Below, piece by piece: positions 9,816-20,343 of a DNA stretch of 64,000 nt. Source of the DNA: Verrucomicrobia bacterium SCGC AAA164-E04 (lineage in GTDB: Bacteria > Verrucomicrobiota > Verrucomicrobiia > Limisphaerales > AAA164-E04). The first letter of the stretch is position 1; each line of letters starts with the position of its first letter. The stretch spans positions 1-64,000 of the forward strand of contig KB912001.1 of the NCBI GenBank assembly GCA_000383715.1. The letters are read 5' to 3'. Made by a program: the position numbers and the translations under genes. The notes under the pieces were generated by a model that saw only the letters and a list, made by a program, of their open reading frames with translations, was not told where the DNA came from and did not search any database.

Positions 9816-10604
9816 CTAATTGGAAGCTTTCTTGAAGAAAAGTAAGTGTTGTCTCGGTAATCCCTCGAAACTTCTAACCCATTCAAATCCCTGATAGGTT
9901 GCTTCCTTCTGAACCTGTTTCTTGGACATCTTATGCAGCAATTTGATGGGTACACGAGGATCTTCCAATCGGTATTCTACCCATACCACTATGCCATCCG
10001 GTTTCAATGCTTTGCGGATGGCGGTCATCATTTCATGAGGGTATGAAAACTCATGGTATACATCCACCATCAAGACCAAATCAACCGAGGCTTCAGGAAG
10101 ATTCGGAACTTTCTCCGTTCCCCTGATCATCTTAACATTCCTGATACCTTCCTGTTCGAGGTTTTGTTTCAGGATTCGCAACATTTCTGGTTGGATATCC
10201 ACTGCCAGTACCCTGCCGCCATCGCCAGTCTCGGCTGCAAGACGTCGCGTGAAATAGCCACTGCCGGCGCCTATGTCTGCTATGGTATCACCGGGCTTTA
10301 TTCCAAGGGCCTTGATGAGCAAGTCGGGTCGTTCTTCATATTGCCTTTCCGGACGTTCCAACCAGTCAGCCCCAAGGTGGCCCATCACGTGTGAAATTTC
10401 CCGTCCCTGATACACTTTACCAATCCCATCCCTGCTCGGGCGTGGCATGGAGGTGTAGTGCGCACTCCCTGCTTTCTGGTTTTTCTGAGCCTCAACCGTG
10501 GTCAGAGTAAGCACGAGCGTCAACGCACTCAGCATTGCTTTTAGATGGCATTTCGTCCAAGCCCGGTTACGAGCTTGCCTTGATGGAGGGTAGGTTTGGT
10601 TCAT
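9816..10604 (-). CDS. Class I SAM-dependent methyltransferase with N-terminal leader
   Basis: GDTIADIGAGSGYFTRRLAAETGDGGRVLAVDIQPEMLRIL motif. Confidence 0.9.
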   Translation of the reverse strand: MNQTYPPSRQARNRAWTKCHLKAMLSALTLVLTLTTVEAQKNQKAGSAHYTSMPRPSRDGIGKVYQGREISHVMGHLGADWLERPERQYEERPDLLIKALGIKPGDTIADIGAGSGYFTRRLAAETGDGGRVLAVDIQPEMLRILKQNLEQEGIRNVKMIRGTEKVPNLPEASVDLVLMVDVYHEFSYPHEMMTAIRKALKPDGIVVWVEYRLEDPRVPIKLLHKMSKKQVQKEATYQGFEWVRSFEGLPRQHLLFFKKASN

Positions 10605-10659
10605 ATGAGTTTGATTCTACTGGACCCCAAAGGGATCAGATTGCAAGTGATGTTTTCGA

Positions 10660-11572
10660 TTATTCCTTCGATACAGTCTTCTTCATTTGCGCTTTGGAGG
10701 GACGCGGCCGGATTCTGGCAGGGGTGACGCCTCCGGTTTGACGGTCGAATTCATCCGGTGTTCGGATTGCTGGGATTTTGTCGTTTGTAGTCAGCCTCCA
10801 GGATTGAAGGATATCGCGATGTTTTTTCAAGACGGTTTGATAGGCATCGCGATGTGCAAGGTTATTGAGTTCGTGAGGATCGTTAACAAGATCATACAAT
10901 TCCTCCCTGGGTCTGGGCAAAGTGAGGCATTGTTGTTGTTGTGCTTTGAGTTTTCCTGCCTGATGCAATTTTAACATGGCTTGAAACACGGGGCCTCTGA
11001 CGGCGTCTGCCGGTGGAGTCATCGGTAGATCATTATAATCATTGAGAATATATTTGTATCGATGTGATCGAACGGCGCGTGAGTGATCCTCATAGTCGTG
11101 CCAGTGCTTTTCCGCGAAGCAATAGTTTCGGACAGATTTTTCCGGGTTCTTCAGCAAAGGGGCAAATGACTTGCCGTCCATACTTGATGGTTGCTTCACC
11201 CCAGCCAATTCCAGAAAACCTGCACCCAGGTCAATGGAACTCACTAGTTCTTTGCAAACCGACCGTGGCGCAATCGTGTCCTTCCAAACCGCAAACATGG
11301 GCGTGCGAATGCCACTGTCATAGAGGGTTGTTTTGTCCCTTGGAAAGGGTCGGCCATTGTCACTTATGAAAAGGATCAATGTGTTTTGAGCTATCCCCTG
11401 ATCGCGGACACCTTCCATGACGTCACCTACAAATCGGTCCAGTCGGGTGGCTTCATCGTAATAAAGTGCCATATCTTTTCGCACCTCAGGAGTGTCGGGG
11501 ACATAAGGAGGTAGCCGGACATCATTCGCTCCATGCGGTTTTTCGAGGATACCTTCATCGAAGAGCCTCCAT
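10660..11572 (-). pseudogene. 5'-truncated sulfatase (C-terminal part only)
   Basis: Frame stays open upstream of the 11484 GTG: WRLFDEGILEKPHGANDVRLPPYVPDTPEVRKDMALYYDEATRLDRFVGDV...LILFISDNGRPFPRDKTTLYDSGIRTPM. The N-terminal CxPSR half is absent and homology stops at the repeat junction near 11570. Confidence 0.75.
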
Positions 11573-11639
11573 TACATGCCTTTCCTCCCAGGGAAATCGG
11601 ACCATCTCCGATCTGCGCTGTGCCTATCGTAAAGGTGGC
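11570..11639. repeat. 70-bp exact direct repeat, copy 2, sitting between the truncated sulfatase and truncated mfd
   Basis: Identical to 4700-4769. Confidence 0.95.
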
Positions 11640-11730
11640 CTTTCATGGCTGCCTGTTTCAAAACTGCACATCCGAAGAGTCCATTGGTTGTCATTACTCC
11701 CGGATTGAAACTCCAGGAATCCATGCATCA
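11636..11730. repeat. 95-bp exact inverted repeat of 1-95 (right copy)
   Basis: Direct comparison with the reverse complement of the first 95 bases. Confidence 0.95.
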
Positions 11731-14700
11731 GGATCTGACAACCTGGTTGCAATGGTTCAGTAATCAAGAAAACCTGTCGTCTTTCTCACAGCCTTATTTT
11801 TACCCAGCGTGGGAACATCTACCACATGAAGCCAAACTTCCTCATGCGGATGTAATCAGCGAGCGTTTGGAAACATTGATGGCTCTTTTACGATGGCAAT
11901 CAGATCCTGAAAACCAACCAGCACCTGTCATTGTCACCACCATCCAGGCATTGATGCAACGCACCTTCGAACCAGAGGATCTTCAAGGACGCACACGAAC
12001 ATTAAAGGTTGGAGATATAGTCGACCCTCTGGATCTGGTCGAATGGCTGGAAGATCAAGCGTATGAGCCGGAAGCCAAGGTCACTCAGAAAGGCGAGATA
12101 GCTCTCAGGGGCGGCATCCTGGATGTGTTCCCCCTAAGCAGTCCCTGGCCGGTACGTCTTGAATTTTTTGGTGATGAACTGGAGTCCATCCGCTATTTTC
12201 AACCCGAATCTCAACTTACACGAGATCGTGTTGAAAAGATCGAACTCACCCCTGGCGGAGAGCTCGGTATCATCAAGCAACAAATCGAGAAGAATGAGAA
12301 AGCAGGCACCAGTAAGCTTGTCCCCTTTTCAAATATCCTCGACTATCTCCCTCAAGATGCGTGCATTCTGGATACAGAGCCATTGGCTCTTCAAGAGGCA
12401 GCAGAGCATTACATGGAGCAAATACCTGAGGATGATCCCTATTTCATGGATTGGTATGGATTGCTTAAGCGTTTGAATGATGGCGGTTTTAAGCGTGCCG
12501 AATTAAAGGAAGCTGATCAGGGCGACAGGTTCATTGAAGATTCCCCTGAACCTCTGTCGATGGATCAGGGAATGGAGCTACATCCAGATCTAGAATCCAT
12601 GGAACTATACCGTCCATTGGGAGATCGACGTCCAGAGGCTCATATCGCAGAAAAACAACGTCAGGATTTCCTCAACCAAATGCATCGTTGGTTGCGAAAG
12701 GGATATCAGGTTCTGGTGATTTGTAACAACGAAGGCGAGAGCCAGCGCTTTCAGGAAATCTGGAATGAGTCAGGGTTCAACAGCGACTCTGCTCAGTCAA
12801 AAAACCTTCACCTGCTCACGGGTAGCCTTAGTCGAGGTTTTGTTGCCGACTCACTTGGATGCGCGATTGTCACTGATGCTGAAATTTTTGGGCGCTACAA
12901 AGTACAGCGCCCTCGCCGCCTCAAATCACCCCACGCGGCAGCAGCGAAATCTATACTGCAAATCGATTTTGCAGATCTCGAAGAGGGAGATTACGTTGTA
13001 CATTTACAGCATGGTATTGGGCGTTATGTGGGGCTGAGGCGTTTACCTCCGGTGGGTTCGCAATCTGAGGATGATGAGAAGGGTCCCGAATATCTGGTGA
13101 TTGAGTATGCTGCCAAAGACTACGGAGACGAACCTCCCAAACTTTACGTTGCTGTCAGTGAGGCTCACCTCGTCAGCAAATATATTGGGGCCAATAAAGG
13201 CAGACCTCAATTAAACACGTTGGGGGGTCGTCGTTGGCAAAAAGCAAAGGCTCAGGCTGAAAAATCCATTCGGGATCTTGCGGGAGATTTACTTCAAATA
13301 CAGGCAGCACGCGCAAGCGAAACCGGACATTCATTTGGGGAAGACACACCATGGCAGAGAGAGTTCGAAAGTGCGTTTCTTTATGAGGAAACCGACGATC
13401 AAGTCCGAGCCATCGATGCCTCCAAACAAGACATGGAGCGAGCCAAACCCATGGATCGATTGATCTGCGGCGATGTCGGCTTTGGAAAAACAGAGGTAGC
13501 CATTCGCACAGCATTTAAAGCCGTGATGGGCGGACGCCAGGTAGCCATCCTGGTTCCAACTACAGTACTTGCTCAACAGCATTACAATACGTTTGCTGAT
13601 CGCATGGCAGATTACCCGGTATGCGTGGAGTTGCTGTCCAGATTTCAAAAACCTAAGCAAAGTCGTCAAATTATTCAGGATCTGGCCACAGGGTCGGTCG
13701 ACATCATCATCGGCACTCACAAACTCATTCAAAAGGACGTTACCTTCAAAGATCTGGGCTTGGTGGTCATTGATGAAGAGCAGCGTTTTGGTGTCGCACA
13801 AAAGGAGAAATTCAAATTAATGCGCAAAATGGTCGATGTCCTGACCCTGAGTGCAACGCCGATTCCGCGCACACTGCATCTCGCATTAATGGGAGCTCGT
13901 GACATGAGTACGATTGAGACGCCCCCGCAGGATCGCTTACCCGTCGAGACCATAGTGATTCCTTTTGATGAGGATGCCATCAAGAATGCTTTACGCAGAG
14001 AGCTGAATCGTCAGGGGCAGGTTTTTTTCCTTCACAATCGAGTGGGCACCATCAACGTCATGGCTCAGAAAATTCAGACTCTGGTTCCGGATGCGCGCGT
14101 TGTGGTGGGGCATGGGCAGATGGAAGCAAAGGAACTCGAAGGCGTAATGCGTACCTTCATCAATGGAGAAGCTGACGTATTGGTATCCACAACGATCATC
14201 GAAAGTGGCATCGATATCCCCAACGCCAACACCATCATCATTGATCGAGCAGATCGTTTTGGGCTCAGTGAACTTTACCAGTTACGCGGCCGAGTGGGAC
14301 GGTACAAACACCAGGCCTATGCCTACCTGTTGCTTCCGCGGCATGCGGGTGTCCTGACGGATGCGCGCAAACGATTGAGTGCAATGAAGCAGTACTCCAA
14401 ATTAGGCAGCGGATTCAAAATTGCGATGCGTGACCTTGAAATCCGGGGAGCTGGCAATCTCCTGGGATCTCAGCAAAGCGGTCATATTACCGCCATTGGC
14501 TTCGATCTTTACTGTCAACTTCTCAAGCAAAGCATCTGCGCATTGCGCGGCGAAAAAATCCCTCCGCGTGTGGATGTAAAAGTCGACATGGATTTCCTTT
14601 TGACGAACCCAGGAGAAACGACCGAAGCACAAACTAAAGAAAACAAAAAGTCATCAAGGCGCCGAGGGAAAGAAAGTTTGGAAATTTCCATACCACGCGA

Positions 14701-15121
14701 AACGGCGGTTTACATAGAAACCACCGACGTCAGTGAAGCCCCCACAGAAAAAGTCATTGCGGTCGTCAAGGAACCATCCTACCTGCCATTGGATTACGTG
14801 ACAGAACCTCAGCAGCGTATTGAAATATATCGTAAGATAGCTGAGATCAACGATACCGAGTCCCTTCAATCGCTGAGAAACGAACTGCGGGACCGTTTCG
14901 GGCCCTTGCCTGATGCGGTGGAGCGTTTGATGCTGTTGAGCGATCTGAAATGGAAAGCCTTCCTCAAAGGTATCAGTGAAATCGCCACCCAGCGGGATAA
15001 ACTCAAAATCATGCGCAATGGACAATGGGTCATGATGAGTGGTAGATTTCCCCGCCTTGTCCGAAAATCCGCCACTGCCAAACTCAACGAGATCCACAAG
15101 TTTGTCGAGATGTTCAAGTGA
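11645..15121 (+). CDS. mfd: Transcription-repair coupling factor Mfd, N-terminally truncated in this arrangement
   Basis: 1158 aa: RPMDRLICGDVGFGKTEVAIRTAFKAVMGGRQVAILVPTTVLAQQHY, VVIDEEQRFGV, GRVGRYKHQAYAYLL, plus CarD-like domain (DYVVHLQHGIGRYVGL). Frame is broken by TAA at 11630-11632 just upstream. Confidence 0.95.
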   Translation: MAACFKTAHPKSPLVVITPGLKLQESMHQDLTTWLQWFSNQENLSSFSQPYFYPAWEHLPHEAKLPHADVISERLETLMALLRWQSDPENQPAPVIVTTIQALMQRTFEPEDLQGRTRTLKVGDIVDPLDLVEWLEDQAYEPEAKVTQKGEIALRGGILDVFPLSSPWPVRLEFFGDELESIRYFQPESQLTRDRVEKIELTPGGELGIIKQQIEKNEKAGTSKLVPFSNILDYLPQDACILDTEPLALQEAAEHYMEQIPEDDPYFMDWYGLLKRLNDGGFKRAELKEADQGDRFIEDSPEPLSMDQGMELHPDLESMELYRPLGDRRPEAHIAEKQRQDFLNQMHRWLRKGYQVLVICNNEGESQRFQEIWNESGFNSDSAQSKNLHLLTGSLSRGFVADSLGCAIVTDAEIFGRYKVQRPRRLKSPHAAAAKSILQIDFADLEEGDYVVHLQHGIGRYVGLRRLPPVGSQSEDDEKGPEYLVIEYAAKDYGDEPPKLYVAVSEAHLVSKYIGANKGRPQLNTLGGRRWQKAKAQAEKSIRDLAGDLLQIQAARASETGHSFGEDTPWQREFESAFLYEETDDQVRAIDASKQDMERAKPMDRLICGDVGFGKTEVAIRTAFKAVMGGRQVAILVPTTVLAQQHYNTFADRMADYPVCVELLSRFQKPKQSRQIIQDLATGSVDIIIGTHKLIQKDVTFKDLGLVVIDEEQRFGVAQKEKFKLMRKMVDVLTLSATPIPRTLHLALMGARDMSTIETPPQDRLPVETIVIPFDEDAIKNALRRELNRQGQVFFLHNRVGTINVMAQKIQTLVPDARVVVGHGQMEAKELEGVMRTFINGEADVLVSTTIIESGIDIPNANTIIIDRADRFGLSELYQLRGRVGRYKHQAYAYLLLPRHAGVLTDARKRLSAMKQYSKLGSGFKIAMRDLEIRGAGNLLGSQQSGHITAIGFDLYCQLLKQSICALRGEKIPPRVDVKVDMDFLLTNPGETTEAQTKENKKSSRRRGKESLEISIPRETAVYIETTDVSEAPTEKVIAVVKEPSYLPLDYVTEPQQRIEIYRKIAEINDTESLQSLRNELRDRFGPLPDAVERLMLLSDLKWKAFLKGISEIATQRDKLKIMRNGQWVMMSGRFPRLVRKSATAKLNEIHKFVEMFK

Positions 15122-15367
15122 TTTCAGCAGTGCTCAAAATCTGGCATCATTATTTCCAAAAGCTGATGAGGGCGTTCGCCAGACTGACTCTTGATCATAT
15201 CAGGCGTTGACCCACAAAATACTCTCAATCCCTTTTACAGCAAACACTCATACATCGCCATGGGACACTTAGGACAACCATAAGTTCGTATCAGTTCCGC
15301 ATCAGGCTCGAATGGAGGTCACATGAACCGAGTCATCACACGACTGCGCAGCTTCAGCCCACGCCGC

Positions 15368-16411
15368 CTATTCCTTGTTTTTCAGGATGGCAGTATCCCA
15401 CCCTCGGATATCGCTGGGCTTTGCGTCGGTGATGGAAGGGGTAAAACTGAAGGTACTTGGATTGTAGGGCCCGACAAATGAGACATCTGCATCGGCTTCA
15501 ATCTCTTTCTCCATCCCCATGCACCAGAGAGTCGCGTTGACGATCATGCGCCGGACTCCCTCACTGAGGATGTCCTCGGAGGCGCCTTGAGTTGAACAGA
15601 ATACGCGCCCTTCCTTGCCAGATTTCGATTGATAAGTTTTTACCCAGGCGGCGGGTTGTGGGGGTTTGTTCTCCAGAGGCTTGGCTCCAACTTCCATGGA
15701 GGAGAGTACTTGATTTTTGGCAAGGATAGTAGAGCCCGGCATCGGAACAGCAGAGTAGGCTCCCGCCATGGCATGCATATCCTTCACTCCTCGCATCACA
15801 GGATGACTCGCCTGACCAGGAACCACATGCATCGAAGTTGCATACTTGTGATTACTACCGTAATGACCGGCACCCAATGCGGGGTTCCATGTCTCACCTA
15901 GGATCTGGCGTCCGAATCCGCCAACAAAATCACCAGATGTATTGTAGTTGTACTTGGCGTATTTTCCCTTGATACCATTGAATGCATGTGTTGTCGTACG
16001 GAGCCCAAGCAGAGGCCCACCACGTTCAAGATAGCCTTCAAACTTTGCCATCCACGCATCGTCTGGATGGAGGAACCGCATGAACAAGAACAACATGTCC
16101 GCATCGTCGATGGCATCAATCCCCGGTATGATTGATGAGCCAGGCTTGATAAATCCTTCAGGCGTCTGACCAAAAAGCACCGTACATTTGAAACCGTAAC
16201 GTTTGGCAAGGATGCGGGCAATCGCCGGACAAGATTCTTCACCTCGATATTCATGATCAGAGGCAATGAATAAAATATGTTTCCCCTTCCCTGGCCCTGA
16301 ATCCCCTTCATAAACTACCCAAGGTTCCGCTTGCAGGGAAAACGCTCCCTGCAGCAATATGGCACAAAGGGTGAGCATGGACATAAGCTTGCTATGGATA
16401 TTGATTTTCAT
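15368..16411 (-). CDS. Secreted ThuA domain-containing protein
   Basis: GKHILFIASDHEYRGEESCPAIARILAKRYGFKCTVLFG; GLRTTTHAFNG; signal peptide from Met at 16411. Confidence 0.88.
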   Translation of the reverse strand: MKINIHSKLMSMLTLCAILLQGAFSLQAEPWVVYEGDSGPGKGKHILFIASDHEYRGEESCPAIARILAKRYGFKCTVLFGQTPEGFIKPGSSIIPGIDAIDDADMLFLFMRFLHPDDAWMAKFEGYLERGGPLLGLRTTTHAFNGIKGKYAKYNYNTSGDFVGGFGRQILGETWNPALGAGHYGSNHKYATSMHVVPGQASHPVMRGVKDMHAMAGAYSAVPMPGSTILAKNQVLSSMEVGAKPLENKPPQPAAWVKTYQSKSGKEGRVFCSTQGASEDILSEGVRRMIVNATLWCMGMEKEIEADADVSFVGPYNPSTFSFTPSITDAKPSDIRGWDTAILKNKE

Positions 16412-16985
16412 ATTTTTTCTGGTGAACGACTTCTTGTCTAAAGATTGATTCTGAATAGGACAAAGTGTAATTGACTCTTCATGACAAATCAATCATGCAA
16501 GCATAGTCCGTGAAAGCGCCGCGGATCATCTCTTTTCGACGATGGATGGGGGTATAAGGAGTATGTGATGTAATGGAAAAGAACATCAAATCCATAGACT
16601 CCAGCAAAGATCAGAGCAGATGGTTCCGGAACTTTCCTGTCCCTTGTCGTTTCCAGTGCCCTTTCGTCTTACCAATGGATAGCCTTTTACCATCCCCTGC
16701 CGCAAGCATTCCTGCACACTGCCAAAGCCGGATCATGACCGCTCGATCTAGCTTCAAAGCTGTATGTTCGCATCCAATTTAAAAGCAAAATACAGGAAGA
16801 TATCCAACTCATCATGAGAACCTTGTATCAAAGCCTGGCGGGTTAAGGGTTCGATGATACAAATGCATCTCCTCAGGCCCTTCCCACAGAAAAACACCAT
16901 CCAACCACTCCCCCTCTTCTGCTCGACAGATCTCACACGATAAGTAGGATCTGAACATTCCGAATCCCGACATCACAAAATAACC

Positions 16986-19900
16986 ATGAATAAAAAAGTT
17001 ATGAACATTCGTGAACACATTCGAGGTGAAGCCTTGCAGTTCCGATTTTCTGTCTGTGTCAGGATGGTCTGTCTGGTGTGTTGCCTGTCGATGAACACCG
17101 GACCTGCCCGAGCTGATGAAGCAGCGTCCGGTCAGATCGATTTCAATACTCATATTCTTCCCATCCTCTCTGATCGATGTTTTCCGTGTCACGGCCCTGA
17201 CGACCGCGCACGCAAAGCCGACCTCAGGCTGGACCACAAGGATCATGCATTCGCATTACTGAAAGATTCCGATGGTCACGCCTTTGTCCCAAGTGATCCT
17301 GATCGAAGTATTGCGTGGCAACGCATGCAGTCTGAAGACTCTGACGAACGCATGCCGCCTCCTGAGTCTAATTTAAGTTTGTCCACAAAGGAAAAACAAC
17401 AAATACTCCAATGGATCAATGAGGGCGCTTCATGGACAGAGCATTGGGCCTTTGTTCCAGCCGTCAAATCCATCCTCCCATTCGAACAGGAAAACCCTTT
17501 GCAAGAAAATGGGCATATGATTCGTCATCCGATCGACGCATTCGTTTTGAGCGCATTGAAAGATCGCGATCTGGACCCCACACTCAGGGCTTCGAAGGAG
17601 TATCTGATCCGTCGCCTGAGTTTCGATTTGACCGGTTTGCCACCCAGCCCGGAAGAAATCGATACTTTTCTGGCGGATGACTCTCCCACGGCTTACGAAC
17701 AATTGATCGATCGTTTTTTGCATTCGCAAGCACATGCGGAGCGTCTGGCCATGGAGTGGCTGGATGTAGCGCGTTACGCCGATTCACAGGGAATGCATGG
17801 AGATCGCGAGCGTTATCATTGGCCATGGCGTGATTGGGTAATCAAGGCCTTTCAACAGAACATGCCCTATGACGCATTCATCACTTGGCAGTTGGCGGGC
17901 GATCTCCTTCCAAACACCACCCGCGAGCAGATCCTGGCTACGGCTTTCAATCGCAATCACCCGGTGTCAGCCGAGGGCGGCATCATTGATGAGGAATTTC
18001 GCATCAAATATGTACAGGATCGTATCAATACTGTTGGCACCGCTTTCATGGGGCTGACCTTGGAATGCGCCAGTTGTCATGACCACAAATTCGATCCAAT
18101 TTCACAAAAAGATTATTATCAGTTGTCCGCTTTTTTCAATAATCAGAAGGAGCTGGGCATGGTCGCCGAAGGTGGGAGTTCTTCCGGCCCCGTGCTCCTT
18201 TTACCCGACCCTGAAAAAGAGCACGATCTAAAACAGCTCGAGGAAGAGTTGGAACAGGCATTCAAAGAACTTAAGGAAGTGAAAACAGATTGGATCGTTG
18301 ATGCCAAAAGGATCCAACGAGCAAAGACGACTCCTGTTTCAGCACCAGTTCCAGAAGCCGTATTTCCTCTGGATACGATGCGCAAAGAAAAAATCCCTGT
18401 CAAAGGCGCCATACACCGGGTCGTTCGCAACACACCTATCGACAAAATGGTGGATGACAATCCAAAGTCCGTGGCATCTGGCGACCCCGAACAGGTAAAT
18501 GGACGCGTCGGAAATGCCCTCCGTTTTGACAAGGAGTTTGATCTGGTCTTTCTACGTGAGGACGGAACGTTCGAATTAAACGAACCTTTCTCCGCCGGCG
18601 CCTGGATTCGTTCGGAAAAGGCCGGCAAAAACCAATCCATCATGGGCATTTCAGGTGAGCTTGGTAATGCATGGAAGGGCTGGGATTTCTTTCTGGATGA
18701 GGAAAGCCGGCTCAACTTGAGGTTGATCGGATTTTGGCCGCAGAATTATCTGCAGATAACATCAGACATCTCGCTAGCCAGGGACGAATGGCATCATGTC
18801 ATGTTCACATATGGCGGATTGGGTAACACGCAGGATACAGGGCTATTCGTCAATGGAAAGAAGGTCCATCACACCGTTCCTTACGACAACCTTTACCGAA
18901 GTATTGTCCACGGTTGGGGAAAACAGGAAGGGTGGCCACAAAAACCGGTTATCGTTGGCAGAAGTGGCCGTTTTTACACGGGTGACAACGGCGTGTTCCT
19001 CGGCAGCATCGATCACATTACATTTTTCAAATCATGCCTCAGCGAACGGGAGGCTGCTGCTTTGTTTTCAACGCTGACCGATCAGTCGCTGGACGAATCA
19101 TCCCAACCTCCATCCTATTTTACAGATCATTTACTGCGTCGCGAAGAGGCGATATCTCGTGATTTAAGAAATAAAATCCGGTCGTTGACAAAACGCAAAT
19201 TAGCCTTAATCAGGAACGTACCTGAAATGATGGTATTGGGAGAAATGGAAAAAACTCGCAGGACTTTTGTATTGAATCGTGGCCAATACGACGCCCCTAC
19301 TGAGGAGGTATTTCCCGATGTACCAGGCAAGATTTTTGCTTTCGATGTTGATCTGCCTCGAAACCGTCTGGGATTGGCTCAATGGTTAACCGACATAAAG
19401 AACCCCCTGACCGCACGCGTCACGGTCAATCGATATTGGCAAATGATCTTTGGAAGGGGCATTGTAGACACGCCGCAAGATTTCGGTTCACAAGGCGCTC
19501 CGCCAACGCATGCCAAGCTTCTGGATTGGTTAGCCGTGTCTTTCATGGAATCTGGCTGGGACCTGCGCTGGTTGATTCGCACCATGGTCACTTCAGCCGC
19601 ATACCAACAATCCTCAGTCAGTACGGAGCAGCACATGGAAAAGGATCCGACTAACACCTACCTCGCAAGAGGTCCATACCACCGTCTTTCAGCCGAAATG
19701 ATTCGGGACAATGCGCTGAGCGCAAGCGGTCTACTTACGCGTAAAGTCGGTGGACCAAGTGTCAAACCCTATCAACCTGCTGGATTGTGGGTAGAAAAAA
19801 CGGGTCCCGGAAGCGCTTACAAGCACGACACAGGCTCCAGCCTTTACCGTCGAAGCATGTACACCTTCGTCCGAAGGACCACACCCCACCCTGCCATGAT

Positions 19901-20303
19901 CGCCTTTGATGCGCCCAACCGTTCGGTATGCACGGTGAAACGCGAACAAACCAACACGCCGATTCAGGCATTGACCTTACTCAACGATCCAGAGTTCATG
20001 GAAGCTGCACGAGTGCTGGCACAGCGCATGCAACTAGAAACAGGCAAAACCATCGATCATCAATTGAACTTAGGATTTCGACTTCTATGTGGGCGGTATC
20101 CGGACGCAACCGAGCTCAACTTATTGAACACGCTTTTTGAACGGGCTTACTCTAAATACAAAAATAATCCAAAAGCAACGGATGCCTTATTGGAGGTAGG
20201 AGCGTACCCTCTGAATCCGAAGCTGGACCGGGTTCAGACAGCTGCTTTGACACAAGTCGCCTCAACGATCATGAATTTTGACGAAGCCTACATGAAACGT
20301 TGA
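16986..20303 (+). CDS. PVC-type PSCyt1/DUF1549-LamG-DUF1553 (PSD1) cytochrome-like protein
   Basis: CFPCHGPDDRARKADLRLD; CASCHDHKFDPISQKDYYQL; NPLTARVTVNRYWQMIFGRGIV; LNDPEFMEAARVLAQR; central LamG-like segment. Confidence 0.93.
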   Translation: MNKKVMNIREHIRGEALQFRFSVCVRMVCLVCCLSMNTGPARADEAASGQIDFNTHILPILSDRCFPCHGPDDRARKADLRLDHKDHAFALLKDSDGHAFVPSDPDRSIAWQRMQSEDSDERMPPPESNLSLSTKEKQQILQWINEGASWTEHWAFVPAVKSILPFEQENPLQENGHMIRHPIDAFVLSALKDRDLDPTLRASKEYLIRRLSFDLTGLPPSPEEIDTFLADDSPTAYEQLIDRFLHSQAHAERLAMEWLDVARYADSQGMHGDRERYHWPWRDWVIKAFQQNMPYDAFITWQLAGDLLPNTTREQILATAFNRNHPVSAEGGIIDEEFRIKYVQDRINTVGTAFMGLTLECASCHDHKFDPISQKDYYQLSAFFNNQKELGMVAEGGSSSGPVLLLPDPEKEHDLKQLEEELEQAFKELKEVKTDWIVDAKRIQRAKTTPVSAPVPEAVFPLDTMRKEKIPVKGAIHRVVRNTPIDKMVDDNPKSVASGDPEQVNGRVGNALRFDKEFDLVFLREDGTFELNEPFSAGAWIRSEKAGKNQSIMGISGELGNAWKGWDFFLDEESRLNLRLIGFWPQNYLQITSDISLARDEWHHVMFTYGGLGNTQDTGLFVNGKKVHHTVPYDNLYRSIVHGWGKQEGWPQKPVIVGRSGRFYTGDNGVFLGSIDHITFFKSCLSEREAAALFSTLTDQSLDESSQPPSYFTDHLLRREEAISRDLRNKIRSLTKRKLALIRNVPEMMVLGEMEKTRRTFVLNRGQYDAPTEEVFPDVPGKIFAFDVDLPRNRLGLAQWLTDIKNPLTARVTVNRYWQMIFGRGIVDTPQDFGSQGAPPTHAKLLDWLAVSFMESGWDLRWLIRTMVTSAAYQQSSVSTEQHMEKDPTNTYLARGPYHRLSAEMIRDNALSASGLLTRKVGGPSVKPYQPAGLWVEKTGPGSAYKHDTGSSLYRRSMYTFVRRTTPHPAMIAFDAPNRSVCTVKREQTNTPIQALTLLNDPEFMEAARVLAQRMQLETGKTIDHQLNLGFRLLCGRYPDATELNLLNTLFERAYSKYKNNPKATDALLEVGAYPLNPKLDRVQTAALTQVASTIMNFDEAYMKR

Positions 20304-20343
20304 AACAGGTTTAAGCAATAACAATATTCAACACCCTCATCAG

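Noticed and set aside
1-11639. Interpretation of 96-11635 as a phase-variable invertible island
   Set aside because: No recombinase gene is seen, and the inversion would break mfd and a sulfatase. A chimera or one-off rearrangement is simpler, though not excluded without reads.
16812-17246. 144-aa ORF upstream of and overlapping the PSD1 gene start
   Set aside because: Overlaps a well-supported gene antisense and has no signature.
18143-18715. 190-aa Ser-rich ORF opposite the PSD1 protein
   Set aside because: Antisense shadow ORF with no family signature.
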